Below are positions 47,526 through 58,370 of a DNA stretch of 64,000 nucleotides, piece after piece (the stretch's first letter is position 1; every line of letters starts with the position of its first letter). The position numbers and the translations under genes were made by a program. The DNA is taken from the NCBI RefSeq assembly GCF_028583425.1, contig NC_072796.1, forward strand, positions 122,175,464 through 122,239,463. The letters are read 5' to 3'. The notes below the pieces were generated by a model. It had not been told where the DNA came from. It saw only the letters and a list, made by a program, of their open reading frames with translations, and did no database searches. Source of the stretch: Eublepharis macularius (lineage: Eukaryota > Chordata > Lepidosauria > Squamata > Eublepharidae).

Positions 47526-47891
47526 CAGGGCTCATTTCGAGGGGGGACACAGTTCCCCAAAGAGGTCACATGTCAGGTGGCTCCGCCCACCTGACTTGGC
47601 CATTTCGGGCCCGTTTTGGCCTGGATTGGGGCTGAAATGGCCTGGATCGGGCCTCTGGTGGGTGGTAGATCACTCTCCCACTCATCAGCGGCCGGATCCT
47701 GACCATATTGGGCCCATTTTCAGCCATTTTCAGCCCCTTTTGCCATTTTGGGCCCAATTTTGGCCCTGAATGGTCAGGATTGGGTCCAAAACAACCAGAA
47801 TAGGTGATGTCGGGGTGTGGCATACGCAAATCAGCCATAGTAATGTATGCTAATAAGTTCCTCCAGCTCTTTTTCTACTAAATGGCCCCTG
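47526..47891. mobile_element. hAT-type element with 8-bp target duplication
   Basis: Begins 'cagggctcatttcgagg' and ends 'ctactaaatggcccctg'; flanks GACATTAG (47518-47525 and 47892-47899) identical. The body contains 'gccattttcagccatttt'-like words. No coding sequence. Confidence 0.87.
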
Positions 47892-47899
47892 GACATTAG

Positions 47900-48569
47900 A
47901 ATTCATATGTATATTTGGCACTTGCCTGTTTTGTACAGCTGAGTATTTAGCAGCCTTCCGCATTTATCTTTCTGAACAAATTAAATAAAGTAGGTGCATG
48001 TTTCTCTCCTCTATCCAACTATAGCATGCCATTATGTTCTAGAAACAGCCTTTTCTTTTGTAAGATATGCTGGAAGGCAATCACTGAAATCATTTACTTC
48101 ATCCTTTTTAAAAAGTGATCACATTCTTGCATTTCTCTAGAGAGATACAGAATTGGTTTTGATTTTTTTTAAAAAAAGAATATGTAATTGTTTTGTTGCC
48201 TTATGTGCATGGACCTTTGGCTTGTTTTTTTCAGAATTAAAGGCCTCTCCTGCATGTAAGACTTGCAGTAATCTTGGTATTTTGAACGTGACAAGAAAGA
48301 AAACTACCCCCTTGTTGAAGCACAGGGAATAGTTTTTTGGCTCTGAAATCTTTAAAGCTTTTAATATTCTAGCAATATTTTTCTCAGTGGAGATAAAGCA
48401 GCCTACGTGCTCTAAGCTTTATATTAGATGGAAAAGTGTCATAATTCGCAATGAATTCTTACATATGAAGCTTTTAAAATTGTTCACTGCTTAAGAGTCT
48501 TATCAAAAAGTAGGAGTAACAATGCAACATTTTTTAAAAAAATGATAAACCAGCTTAAATGTGGCATGG
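47900..48569. other. Single-copy-looking sequence
   Basis: AT-rich with no repeat signature; candidate for conserved non-coding DNA. No gene seen. Confidence 0.35.
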
Positions 48570-48895
48570 TATGGGCCTGTGGCACAGATAGTGGGCCAAG
48601 CTACAAGTGACAAATGACACTTGAACGGCAAGTGGATTGTGTGGAGGGCAAGTGAACAGGGAGAAATACACTTGCCATTCAAGTGTCATTTGTCACTTGT
48701 AGTTTGGCCCGTAGAGGACCTGCGTGGCATGCAGAAGGCCCCAGATCCAACCTCCAGCATCCTCAGTTAAAGTACCAGGGGCAGGTGATGAGGAAGGCCT
48801 CTACTGGGCTCCCTGGAGAGCTGCTTTCAGTCAGAGCAGACAATACTGAGCTTGACAGACAAGTGGTCTGACGCAGTATAAGGCAGCCTCATGTA
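48570..48895 (+). repeat. tRNA-derived SINE, second lineage, split by a MITE
   Basis: Head 'gcctgtggcacagatag', then the MITE (about 48593-48710), then 'ctgcgtggcatgcagaaggc', 'ggagagctgctttcagtcag' and 'gtctgacgcagtataaggca'. Confidence 0.7.
48593..48710. mobile_element. 118-bp MITE nested in a SINE
   Basis: Ends 'gggccaagctacaagtgac' and 'gtcacttgtagtttggccc'. The hairpin arms are nearly perfect. Same family as 53712-53829 and 55834-55951. Confidence 0.8.
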
Positions 48896-49859
48896 TTCAA
48901 CTCTGAACTCTGGTCCTTCCAGTATTCTTAGTTGGACTCGCAGGCAACATAAGCAGGGGAGGCAGATAAGCAAATTGTACTTTTCCTTCAGGCAGGATTT
49001 TTTTGAGTAGTGATATAAATCTTCAACAGGGGGCTTTCATGGGGTGAAATCTCATCTTCTCCACAGGTCATCCTCCCCACACTGTTTTTTCTCCTTCAGT
49101 TCTCTTTGCCCGTCTCTTCCCCCAGCCCCTTCTCCCTGCCTTTGGCTTTTGTTTCTTTTCTCCCTGTCTCCATTCTAGGTTCTCTTCCCAAACATACTTG
49201 TCTTTACTGACTGCCTGTTCCTTTTCCTCTTACAACTCCCCTCAGGTTTCAAAAGGAAACAGCCATTTTGGATTACCTAGGCAATCACAGATCCTATGAT
49301 GCAATTGTGTAAGATCTCAGCCTTTTAAATATTTAAATTTTATTTCATCTCATTCTTCATTTTTTTAAATTAAGATTTTTCCCCCTGGAAACTTGGATTC
49401 ACTCCCTCAGGTTTGTAGAAACATCTCTCCTTTCTGTACGTGCCTTCACTATGCAGGGTTTTTTTTTATCAGAACCATGTTTTATCTGACCATGTTTAGA
49501 ATTAGATATATAGATTAAATTAATAAGTTTATTTATTTATTTAAATCATTTATTTATTTATTTAAATAAGTTAAATAAACAATGTTTCCTATGTCTAAAT
49601 GTCCAAAGCTGCTCAGAGAAAGAAGAATCACAAAAGGTAATTTAAAAAACAAAAATAGCAGAACCCAACAGGGAACTTACAGGCAGTAAAGATATAAAGC
49701 CATTCAATTTCCTGAACAGGGAAAGGATACTGAGAACAGATCTACTGTTTGCCCAGTGGCAGCAAGCAAACTCCCACCCACATTCTTAGTCCCTCATCCT
49801 TGATCATTGGAGGAGAGGGAGAAAAAAATGAGGTGGGGGGATGGTATCAATGGTGACAT
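48896..49859. other. Mostly unrecognised; AT-rich with (TTTA)n
   Basis: 49530-49600 is a (TTTA)n-rich stretch, possibly the tail of a LINE. Otherwise nothing supported. Confidence 0.35.
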
Positions 49860-50110
49860 TCTCAGAATTTCCCCAGTCTTTGTGATAAAAAAACATAGAG
49901 GTTGGAGTGATTCCTAGAGCATCACCTGGAAATAATATCACATCGACTGACCCTCCACCAAGAAGTGATGTCATAATCTCTATGCCGCACTAGGATTTTC
50001 CTCCAATCCTAGATGGGGGAGATTCCTAGAGTGTCACTCAGAAATGGATGTCACATTACCCCCCAAACTCCACACTCAACAGGCACCACCCCCAAAATTT
50101 CCCAGGCAGC
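49860..50110. repeat. Unclassified repeat related to 41480-41815
   Basis: 'gattcctagagcatcacctg' and 'gattcctagagtgtcactca' repeat internally, and the end reads 'ccaaaatttcccaggcagca'. Confidence 0.4.
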
Positions 50111-50219
50111 ACTTGACAGAACAGGGCTGACACAACCTCAGTCAAGAAAGCTATGAAAACTCATATGTTCTTCTCCTTCTTCCTTTCCATTTCTGAGCTA
50201 CAATTAGCACCACATCTGA

Positions 50220-50860
50220 ACTGTCATTTTTATTAAACTTAGTTCCAGTTTGTCCAGTAAGGGTTAGATTTGCAAAGCTTTAGTTGATTAATCTGCCAAT
50301 TAAAGCTCTGCGTCCTAAAGTCATATTTTTAAGGTCAGAGTATAACTGTACGACATGCCCATTGACAACACCTGCCATTTTGAAAAATAGTTCATTTCTT
50401 CCTGGGCTGCCCCAATTATGGTCTGGGTGCCAATAATTAAGAGAGAGAGAAGGAGAAAGAGGATGTTCGTCTCCGCAACAGCAAAGAACAAAGTGTTCTT
50501 TCACTGAATCTTGTTGATCGCAATCTGCTGGTCGACTCTTGTATGCCTCACTTATAATTGAATGCCTCACTTATATATATTTTTTATTGAGATTAGTGAT
50601 TTGTCAGCATTTTGGAGGGTGTTCTGCTAGAGACTCAAATTAATAACAGCATTTATCTTCTCTGTCTGCAAGGGTATGCTTCACTTGGGCTGATAAATAC
50701 GAATCGAGATTTGCAAGCCGTTTCCTTGCGGCTCCAGTTCTTTAAAAAGATCCTTAAGAGCAATTCTATTTCCATGGAAATATTCCAACCAATAGAATAT
50801 GCTGAAAGCTTGCGTTACGGCTTCCAGATCAAGACTGAATAAGCGCTGATTACTTTTCAT
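50220..50860. other. Single-copy-looking sequence, candidate regulatory element
   Basis: Homeodomain-like words ('gttgattaatctgccaat', 'caataattaagag') occur without any repeat signature. No gene seen. Confidence 0.3.
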
Positions 50861-50869
50861 CTGTTACGT

Positions 50870-51090
50870 CCTTGGGGGTGGAAAGTGATGTCAAGTCGCA
50901 GTAGACTTATGGTTTGTAGAGTTTTCAAGGCAAGAGATGTTCAGGGGTGGTTTGCCATTGCTTGCCTCTGTGCAGCAAGCCTAGTCTTCTTTGGTGGCCT
51001 CCAATCCAAATACTAACCAGGGCCCATCCTGCTTAGCTTCTGAGATCTGACATGATTGGGCTAGCCAGGGCCATACAAGTCAGGGCTCCA
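50870..51090 (-). repeat. 5S-rRNA-headed SINE, near full length, minus strand
   Basis: The minus strand reads 'gtcagatctcagaagctaag' and 'caggatgggccctggttagt' (5S-like head), then 'ggaggccaccaaagaagact', 'aggcaagcaatggcaaacca' and a tail with 'aagtctactgcgacttgaca'. Confidence 0.8.
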
Positions 51091-51099
51091 TCCAGGCCA

Positions 51100-51459
51100 C
51101 GGCATTGCATCCCCACAATTCCCAGGGACAGACACACAGACCCTCAAGTATATTTTTACAAAATTCTAGCTCCTTTTCATTCTGAATCATTCTGTACAAA
51201 GACAGGCAGCCAAAGGATTAACTGGATATACTTCAGAAACGTGCTTGTGCTGGCAGCTCCTCTGGGAAGGGCTGAGTGTGCAGAATGTTCAGGTGGATGG
51301 CAGATGGAGAAAACTGAAAGTTGAAGAGAAGTGAACTGAGTTTTTTCTCCCTGAAGGTCTAGAAGATTTTTATGGAAGAAGAAATTCCAGAGAAGACAAC
51401 CCAACATCAAAATAGAAGAGAAGACAACTGGAGAAGACAACCCAACATAAAATAGAAGA
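51100..51459. other. No recognised feature
   Basis: 51330-51450 has a near-duplication ('gaagacaacccaacat' twice, about 51391 and 51435). No gene seen. Confidence 0.35.
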
Positions 51460-51722
51460 GTAGCCATGCTGGATCAACTCAGTGGTCCATCTAGTCCAGC
51501 ATCCCATTTCCATCAATGGCCAGTCAGATGCCACAGAAAAGCCCATCAGCAGGACCTAGAGGCAACAGCACCTTTCTAGTATTATGCCCTTGGACCTGGA
51601 TTTCCCATTCTGCTGTCAAGGCTAATAATCATAAATCTGTCCGCTCCCCTTTGACAAATCCATGTAAGCCAGTGGCTATCATCACTTCTCTCAGCAGTGA
51701 GTGCCACAACACTTATTATATG
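51460..51722 (-). mobile_element. CR1 LINE fragment, minus strand
   Basis: 'tggatcaactcagtggtcca' and 'tctagtccagcatcccattt' are the reverse complement of the CR1 3' UTR, followed by C-terminal ORF2 sequence ('gcagtgagtgccacaac'). Strongly decayed. Confidence 0.65.
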
Positions 51723-51960
51723 AAACATTTACTTATTTATTTACATTATCCATAGTTTTCTTGTCTCACTGGGATGCAGGACAGATTATGCAGAGCAAGT
51801 CAATACGATCAACAGGATGGGACAACCAATAAAAAATGGAATAGGATTTGGACTGTAGAAAGCTGGAACCAACCAGCACACTTATTCTGGTCTGCTGTGA
51901 TTGTAGAAATCTGAAAACAAAGCATAAGTATTAATATGATGCATTAAACAATGCAAAAAC
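51723..51960 (-). mobile_element. LINE 3' tail, minus strand
   Basis: 'cttatttatttacattatcc' and 'gggatgcaggacagattatg'. Confidence 0.45.
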
Positions 51961-52439
51961 ATTACATAGTAGCATCCTGCTTACAGCAACAGGCAGTACA
52001 AACTGTCGTAGTAGTATAGACCACAGTCCCTAACCCTATTACCCAAGTATCTCTCTGAACCATTTTGTTTCTTCCTTTTGTCTGTTTTGAAGACGTTTTC
52101 AGACATATGTTTGGGAGATCCATCCAACCACACATATCAGAAACAAGTGCTACCGCAGTGCTAATACATCCTGTTACCATTTTTGCTGACTGGGGAAATG
52201 TCCATATTTTCCAGCTTTGGTACATGCAAACAGAATGTGACATTTTTGGAGTACAGGTCTGCATGTACCAAATCTGGAAAATATGTTTGTTTTTCTATTC
52301 AAATAAAATGGCAACTGCATACTGGGCAAGCATCACAGTTAGCATTCACTGCTCATAAATGTGGTCTCCCAAATATATAACCTGATAATGTCTATTGCCA
52401 ATAAGTTTTATGGCCGACTCTGAGTTATAGTATTATACG
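51961..52439. other. Inverted sequence near 52.2 kb; otherwise unrecognised
   Basis: 'atattttccagctttggtac' and 'gtaccaaatctggaaaatat' form arms about 65 bp apart (52204-52283), so a short palindromic element may be present. No gene seen. Confidence 0.4.
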
Positions 52440-52735
52440 TAAAGGTAGTCCCCTGTGCAAGCACCGCGTCATTACTGACCCATGGGGGGACGTCACATCA
52501 CGAAGTTTTCTTGGCAGACTTTTTACAGGGTGGTTTGCCATTGCCTTCCCCAGTCATCTACACTTTACCCCCAGGAAACTGGGTACTCATTTTACCGACC
52601 TCAGAAGGATGGAAGGCTGAGTTGACCTTGAGCTGGCTACCTGAACCTGGCTTCTGCCAGGATCGAACTCAGGTCATGAGCAGAGCTTGGGCTGCAGTAC
52701 TGCATCTTACCACTCATGGGGCTCTTATAGTATTA
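52440..52735 (-). repeat. tRNA-derived SINE, family 2, near full length
   Basis: Reverse complement of the family at 38450-38740: 'gtcattactgacccatgggg', 'ttgccattgccttccccagt', 'ccaggatcgaactcaggtca' (B box) and 'taccactcatggggctctta'. Confidence 0.8.
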
Positions 52736-52739
52736 TAGG

Positions 52740-53595
52740 AGAAAAGAAAAGTTATTTACAAAAAAGGGGCCCTTTAAAATATAAGATGGAATTTTTTAGT
52801 GAGAGTTGTCACTGCCAGCCTTAAATAATATCCTCTGGGAAGGGCTCTACCACATGAGTGCACAAGCTTGGTTACAAGACTACTACCTGAATGGAAGCAA
52901 AGTTTAAGAGGAACTCTCTCTGTCCTTCATTGGATTGCTTCTTTGGGGAAGATATAACGTTTATTTCATTCAGGGCCTTTATTGCCCCTTTACCGTTTTC
53001 ATTTTGAGAGTGGCTGCTGAAACACTGCCAATGAAAGAAAACACATTTCATGATGAATAGTCCGACAACATGAAAAATGAGATTAGAAGGATACCTAAAC
53101 TAATTTCAGGTTATTACAATCTTCATCGCCAACTAATCCTCAGTAGCTTTACTCCAGGTTTATAGACAGAAATTTAAAGCCTCTGTTTTATATCATCAGT
53201 TTCAGCCGGTCCTCCTCTTCACCTCCCCCTCCCCCTTCTTTTTAAAGTGAAGCTTTGCAATGTGCTCTTTAATTTCCAGGAGAATGAATTTCACCTTTTA
53301 TAACATTCAAAGACAATTATGCTGTCTTCATGATGAACGATGTCACCCTAGACCTGGCAGTAAAAGCAAACGCACTAATGCCAATAAATATATGAACTAT
53401 ATCATTCACTCTCTCTTCCAATTCTTTTTCAAGGCAGATGCTGTTCCAGTATGGCATGCCATCTGGGGATTTTGTGGGGAGACCTATCCTAAAATTGCCT
53501 ACTGAGTGGTAAACCCAACTGAATTCCATAGGTTTGTGTACTCAGAACTGGAACAGGATAATGGGTTCCCACTGTAGTCATGATGAAGACCTCTG
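52740..53595. other. Single-copy-looking sequence, candidate regulatory element
   Basis: 52960-53450 has no repeat signature and holds several TAAT-containing words. No exon found. Confidence 0.3.
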
Positions 53596-53599
53596 AGAA

Positions 53600-54042
53600 A
53601 AAAAAATCAGAGCTGCACTGCTGGATTGGACGAGTGGTCCATCTAGATCAATATCCTGGTGCACACGGCAGCCGACGAGTTGCCCTGAAGGATCACCAAA
53701 TAGGACATAGAGGGCCAAGCTACACATGATGAATGACACTTGAACGGCAAGTGTATTTCTCCCTGTTCACTTGCCCTCCACTCAATCCACTTGCCATTCA
53801 AGTGTCATTCGTCATGTGTAGCTTGGCCCATAGGCTAATGCCTTTCCCTGATGCTTTCTCTTGGCATTGATGTTCCAAGGTTTGCTTCCTTTGAATATGG
53901 GAGTTCCCTTGAGTCACCATGGCTAATAACTATAGATTGACCCATCCACCATGGGAGCGAATCCCACAATTTAATGACTTGTTGAGTAAAGAAGTATTTC
54001 CTTTTGTCCATCCTCAATCTACTGCCCATCAACTTCATTGAA
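53600..54042 (-). mobile_element. CR1 LINE fragment split by a MITE
   Basis: The minus strand encodes KLMGSRLRMDKRKYFFTQQV and IKLWDSLP, near the CR1 ORF2 C-terminus, then a 3' UTR ('gatattgatctagatgg'). The 118-bp MITE at 53712-53829 interrupts it. Confidence 0.75.
53712..53829. mobile_element. 118-bp MITE nested in CR1
   Basis: Ends 'gggccaagctacacatgatg' and 'cgtcatgtgtagcttggccc'. The centre is inverted relative to the copies at 48593 and 55834. Flanks AGA and ATA match only partly. Confidence 0.85.
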
Positions 54043-54044
54043 AG

Positions 54045-54290
54045 CCAGTTTGGTGTAGTGGTTACGAATGGCAGGACTCTAATCTTGAGAACTGGGTTTG
54101 ATTCCCCCCTCCACTGCTTGAAGCCAGCTGGGTGACCTTGGGTCAGTCACGGTTCTCTCAGAGCTCTCTCAGCGCCACCCACCTCACAGGGTGATTGTTG
54201 TGGGGATAATAACAACATACTTTGTAAACTGCTCTGAATGGGTATTAAGTTGTCCTGAAGGGCAGTATATAAATCAATTCTCAAGACTTT
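54045..54290 (+). repeat. tRNA-derived SINE (Sauria type), full length
   Basis: 'agccagtttggtgtagtggt' (A box), 'ctgggtttgattccccc' (B box), 'gctgggtgaccttgggtcag', 'acatactttgtaaactgctc' and 'gtcctgaagggcagtatata'. Confidence 0.85.
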
Positions 54291-54424
54291 CAAAATAGGA
54301 GAGGTGCTCTAACCCCTCAGTCATCTCAGTTGCCTCTTCTGTACTTTTCCCAGCTCATCTGGAATGAATGGAAGTAAGTTCTGTTAAAATAAATTGGATT
54401 AAAGTATAAAGTAGATGGAGGAGA

Positions 54425-54700
54425 ATCATCAGACGAAGAGAACTTTGACTCTCGAAAGCTCAGACCCTGGAAATCTAGTTGGTCTTTAAGGTGCTACAGG
54501 ACTTGAATCTTGCTCTTCTGCTACAGACCAACATGGCTACCCTCCTGAAACATGCTGAAACATGGGGATTGAACAGGTTCCACGGCTGTCTGAAGAAGGG
54601 AGTTCTGATTCAGGTCCCACTCATGTCTGAAGAGCTCTGACTCTCAAAATCTTACACTCTGAAAATCTTGTTGGTCTCTTAGGTGATTCAAATCCAGATC
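54425..54700 (+). mobile_element. Two Penelope-like short copies in tandem
   Basis: The first (54425-54545) has CAGACGA, a hairpin and GAAA (54430-54457), then 'aaatctagttggtctttaag'. The second (about 54592-54700) repeats 'gctctgactctcaaaatctt' and 'cttgttggtctcttagg'. Confidence 0.65.
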
Positions 54701-54729
54701 CCACTTCTGTCTGTGTCATATTTAAAATG

Positions 54730-54845
54730 TTTATATCCTTTGTATTTATTCATACTGTTGTAACCTGCCCTGAGCCTGCTTGCGGGAAGGGCAGGCCAGA
54801 AATTAAATGATTACCATTACCATTACCAATAATAATAATAATACC
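54730..54845 (+). mobile_element. LINE 3' end with (AAT)n tail
   Basis: 'cctgccctgagcctgcttgc' and 'gggaagggcaggccagaaat', then an (AAT)n tail at 54829-54842. Confidence 0.65.
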
Positions 54846-54954
54846 ACTTCTCCTTTGCTCTGATCCAGTTGTGCATTATTGACTAATTGCAGCAGAATAT
54901 GGGTAGAGGCGCAGTCTGGTTGCACATCCCATTGAAACTAATGAAATGGTTTAT

Positions 54955-55200
54955 TGTAATATGTACTGACTTCATGTATACCCTACTTTTCTCCCCAATG
55001 GGGTTTCAAAGCAGCTTCCATCATTCTCCTCTCCTCTATTTTATCCTCACAACAAAGCTGTGATATAGCTTAGGCGGAGTGTGTGTGACTGGCCCAAGAA
55101 GATCACCAGCAAGCTTCCATGGCAGAGTGGAGGTTCAAACGCAAGTCTCCCGGATCCTAGCCCAACACTCTAATCACTACACCTCACTGCCTCTCAATGC
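54955..55200 (-). repeat. tRNA-derived SINE (Sauria type), minus strand
   Basis: 'ctcacaacaaagctgtgata', 'gaggttcaaacgcaagtctc' (B box) and 'aatcactacacctcactgcc' (head) in reverse complement. Confidence 0.7.
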
Positions 55201-55204
55201 AGGA

Positions 55205-55830
55205 GGACTGTATCTGTGTCCAAATAGAATCCTGGTCTGCATCAAAATGCTCTTCTGCATTACTTTTAATGAGATGTGCTTTCGCACGTGTTGCCAATCT
55301 GGTCCAACTAGTCATGCCTAAGGCTGTGTGGCTAGAGGGATTGGGATGAAAATCCTGCTTCTTACTAGTGTAGCCTAGCAAGAGAAGCATTTGTTTATTG
55401 TTATAGGGACGGGATTGCTTCCCCTCCATCATGATGTTAGAGAGCCAACTTGGCTATGTGGCATGGTGAAGTCATCTTGTGCGATCCTTTGATATCGGGA
55501 TTATACAGTGACAAAGGAAGTGCAAAAATCGCAACCAAGCCATTTGGTGATTGGGAGGAAATGCATGAAAGAGGTAAGAAGGTTTTGTGAATATTTTTGC
55601 CCCTTGGAGTTACCAATCAAACTTCCCAAGAATTCAACACAGCACAAAGTTTAGGGTCACACTGCAACTGGTACAGAGATGCTTCAAAGACTGTTTATAT
55701 GTGTCAATGGAAAAAGAGGGGAAGATATGGGAAGGACTCCACACTCATTTACCAGGGGAAGACGTGACTGCACAAATAAATAGTAAAACAATGCATTGAC
55801 ATATGGCTAGTAGATCCCCAGATGGGTAAT
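55205..55830. other. No recognised feature
   Basis: Single-copy-looking sequence. Nothing supported. Confidence 0.4.
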
Positions 55831-55833
55831 TGA

Positions 55834-55951
55834 GGGCCAAGCTACACATGACGTATGACACTTGAACGGCAAGTGGATTGAGTGGAGGGCAAGTGAACAG
55901 GGAGAAATACACTTGCCATTCAAGTGTCATTCGTCATGTGTAGCTTGGCCC
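55834..55951. mobile_element. 118-bp MITE with 3-bp target duplication
   Basis: Ends 'gggccaagctacacatgacg' and 'cgtcatgtgtagcttggccc'; flanks TGA on both sides (55831-55833 and 55952-55954). Three-base duplications and GGG ends fit the Harbinger superfamily. Confidence 0.82.
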
Positions 55952-56424
55952 TGAGACAGAGGAGACGTTATTTCCTTGATTGGCATGGATTAATTTGCAC
56001 CAAAGCTCAGTAGCCCTAAACCATGTTTTATTATCAGGAAGCATGCAAAGTAACAAGTAGAATACCTATTTAAGGAGTGTCTCCATGCATGTGCAGAATT
56101 TTTTCCCACAGGAATGTTAGTGCTATTATATTGAACATTACAAATAAAACAAATGTATTGGAAGAGAAGAAAGGCAACCTTTTTGTCCACTTGTCGACTG
56201 TGATAAAATGGCTGGAATTGTATGCTATGGATGCTTTTAATGTGACACAATTCTTTCAGAAACCTGAGCAGGTGCTGCCATCTTGTGTTGCAAAGGACGT
56301 GTTGACTTGGAGACAGCTATCATTTACTATGCTCAGTATTTTGCTACCCTTATGCTCCTGTTGCTGTCAAACAGTGTTGACTGGTTACATGAGAGATATC
56401 AGGCAGGGATTCAGCCTGTACATG
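55952..56424. other. No recognised gene
   Basis: A 148-codon open frame (56077-56523) runs into the adjoining SINE and microsatellite. It has no domain and is not called. Confidence 0.4.
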
Positions 56425-56705
56425 AATAATAATAATAATAACAACAGCAGCAACAACATAATAACATTCGGTTTATATACTGCCCTTCAAGACAAGTTAA
56501 CGCCCACTCAGAGTGGTTTATAAAGTGTGTTGTTGTTATCCTCATGACAATCACCCTGTGAGGTGGGTGAGGCTGAGGGAGCTCCGAGAAGCTGTGACTG
56601 ACCCAAGCTCACCCAGGTGGCTTCAAGCGGAGGAGTGGGGAATCAAACCCAGTTGTCCAGATTAGAGTCCTGCCGTTCTTAACCACTATACAAAACTGCC
56701 TGTTT
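56425..56705 (-). repeat. tRNA-derived SINE (Sauria type), minus strand
   Basis: An (AAT)n/(AAC)n tail, then 'tatactgcccttcaagacaa', 'caccctgtgaggtgggtgag', 'ggaatcaaacccagttgtcc' (B box) and 'cgttcttaaccactatacaa' (A box) in reverse complement. Confidence 0.8.
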
Positions 56706-56709
56706 GGGT

Positions 56710-57184
56710 AGAGTATAAATAGCTAAATAAACAGTGATACATTTCTGATCCAGTCCTAGGAGTATTTTAATTTTTCCTTTCACCTCAAATCTAGATTGTT
56801 CATGCCACAGTTTGAATCATCCAGTATTGGAAACAAATCACATTGATTGATAGAAAAGTACCTTTGAACGTTATATATTTTTAATAGCGATAGGAGGGTA
56901 CAATATGTCACTACTATGACAAGTGAGCAAGGTCAGTGCTATGGTCAATCCACCCAAGCAACTGCTTGTTATGGTATTACAAGGAAGTGAACCTCCACAG
57001 GGGTTCTACTTCCTAACTGACACAGGAAGTAGAATGGCATCTCCTCATGGACCTGTGTCTTGGACTGACTGGAGAAATTGGACAGGGACTGGCTGACATC
57101 ACTTCTTGAAAAAACTGTTTTTACTAGAGTTTTTTAAGTGCTAGAGCATCCACTATGTCATGTGGATGTCTGCAAACTTCAATT
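56710..57184. other. No recognised feature
   Basis: Single-copy-looking sequence. Nothing supported. Confidence 0.4.
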
Positions 57185-57460
57185 AAATAGGCTTTTACAT
57201 GGACAGTCAAGCTGCAAAACCAGAACACCTACACTTCCCATCAAAACTTGAGGGAAACTGACACCTGTGCAACTTGTGTCAGGCGTCACTTGTAGCTTGG
57301 CTCTCAGGCGTTCTGGTCTTGCAGCTTGGCTGCTGTCCAATGGACTTTTCAACTGTCACTTGTCCAATATTCTACCAAGCTGCCTACATTTCACATCAAA
57401 ACTTGAGGGAAGCTGACAAGTGTCCAATCTGTGTCACTTGTCACTTGTAGCTTGGCCCCC
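57185..57460. mobile_element. Composite MITE ('gccaagctacaagtgac' ends)
   Basis: 'tcaaaacttgagggaaactg' and 'tcaaaacttgagggaagctg' occur twice in the same orientation (about 57240 and 57396). The outer end 'cacttgtagcttggccccc' and an internal 'cttgtagcttggctctca' suggest two related elements joined or one inserted in the other. Confidence 0.65.
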
Positions 57461-57879
57461 AGTCTTAAAGCTGAGGTCATGAACATTCCAATGACAGTGG
57501 AAGAAGGATCAGTCTCAGGATTTTGTTCAAATGAGAGAAAACCTCACACAAGGGCTAGTCTAAAGCCTCTTCTGGACAGGAAATTTACTCCTATTGAGGA
57601 ATTTGCTCCTCAAGGATCAGATTCGTTTGGGTCACCTACCTTTCCACACACCACTTTTAATTTTGGTATGCGTTCTGCGTTGTGCCGGCATGTGTTTGTC
57701 TTCAGCGCCATGAAATAAAGAGGATTATGTGGTGAGGTGCAGATATCATCGATGTGAGCACAATGAGGTATGGGATCAGAGGAGACAGTGGTCAGAAAGC
57801 AACGAGATTTGGAGAACGAGGACAAGGGATAATGTTATATATTAATTTTAGATAACTAAAAAGTATTAATCCATCCATA
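57461..57879. other. No recognised feature
   Basis: Single-copy-looking sequence. Nothing supported. Confidence 0.4.
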
Positions 57880-58370
57880 TACATTTATTTAAAATATTCG
57901 TTAGCCCCCCATGTTTAAGACAGGTTATAACAATTGTTAAAACATGTAGCAGTAGCTAAAACAATAACAAAAATGAAGCAAATTGACAACCTATAAAAGA
58001 CCCAGGTAAAACATAATGTCATATAACAACACAATGAAAAAACTCCTCCATTAGTCTAAAATTCAGCTCACCTTTGGATCAGCAGCTTTTGAAATAGCTG
58101 CAGGCATTACAGGAGAATGCTTGGCTTGAAAAACCTCTGGAATTTTTTTAATTCCCTCTCTCCCCCACTGTGACAGCCATTTTGTGATTGTTTAAGCCTC
58201 CCAGGGCAGCTATTTCATGGTGGCACTCATTAAACTGTCTCAAAATTCCAAAACTGCACCTGCCAGTTTGGAGATCTTTATTTTAAAAGGAGGGCATTCC
58301 ACAGTGAAGGCATCACCACAGAAAAGACCCTGTCCCTGGTTGCCACCCACCTTACCTTCTGTATAATTGC
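57880..58370 (-). mobile_element. LINE 3' end, minus strand
   Basis: 'tatacatttatttaaaatat' tail, AT-rich UTR, and at the 5' side 'gagggcattccacagtgaag', which on the minus strand resembles the end of a CR1-type ORF2. Confidence 0.6.

Noticed and set aside
56077..56523. 148-codon open frame ending in a poly-Asn run
   Set aside because: It ends inside a microsatellite and a SINE tail and has no recognisable domain.
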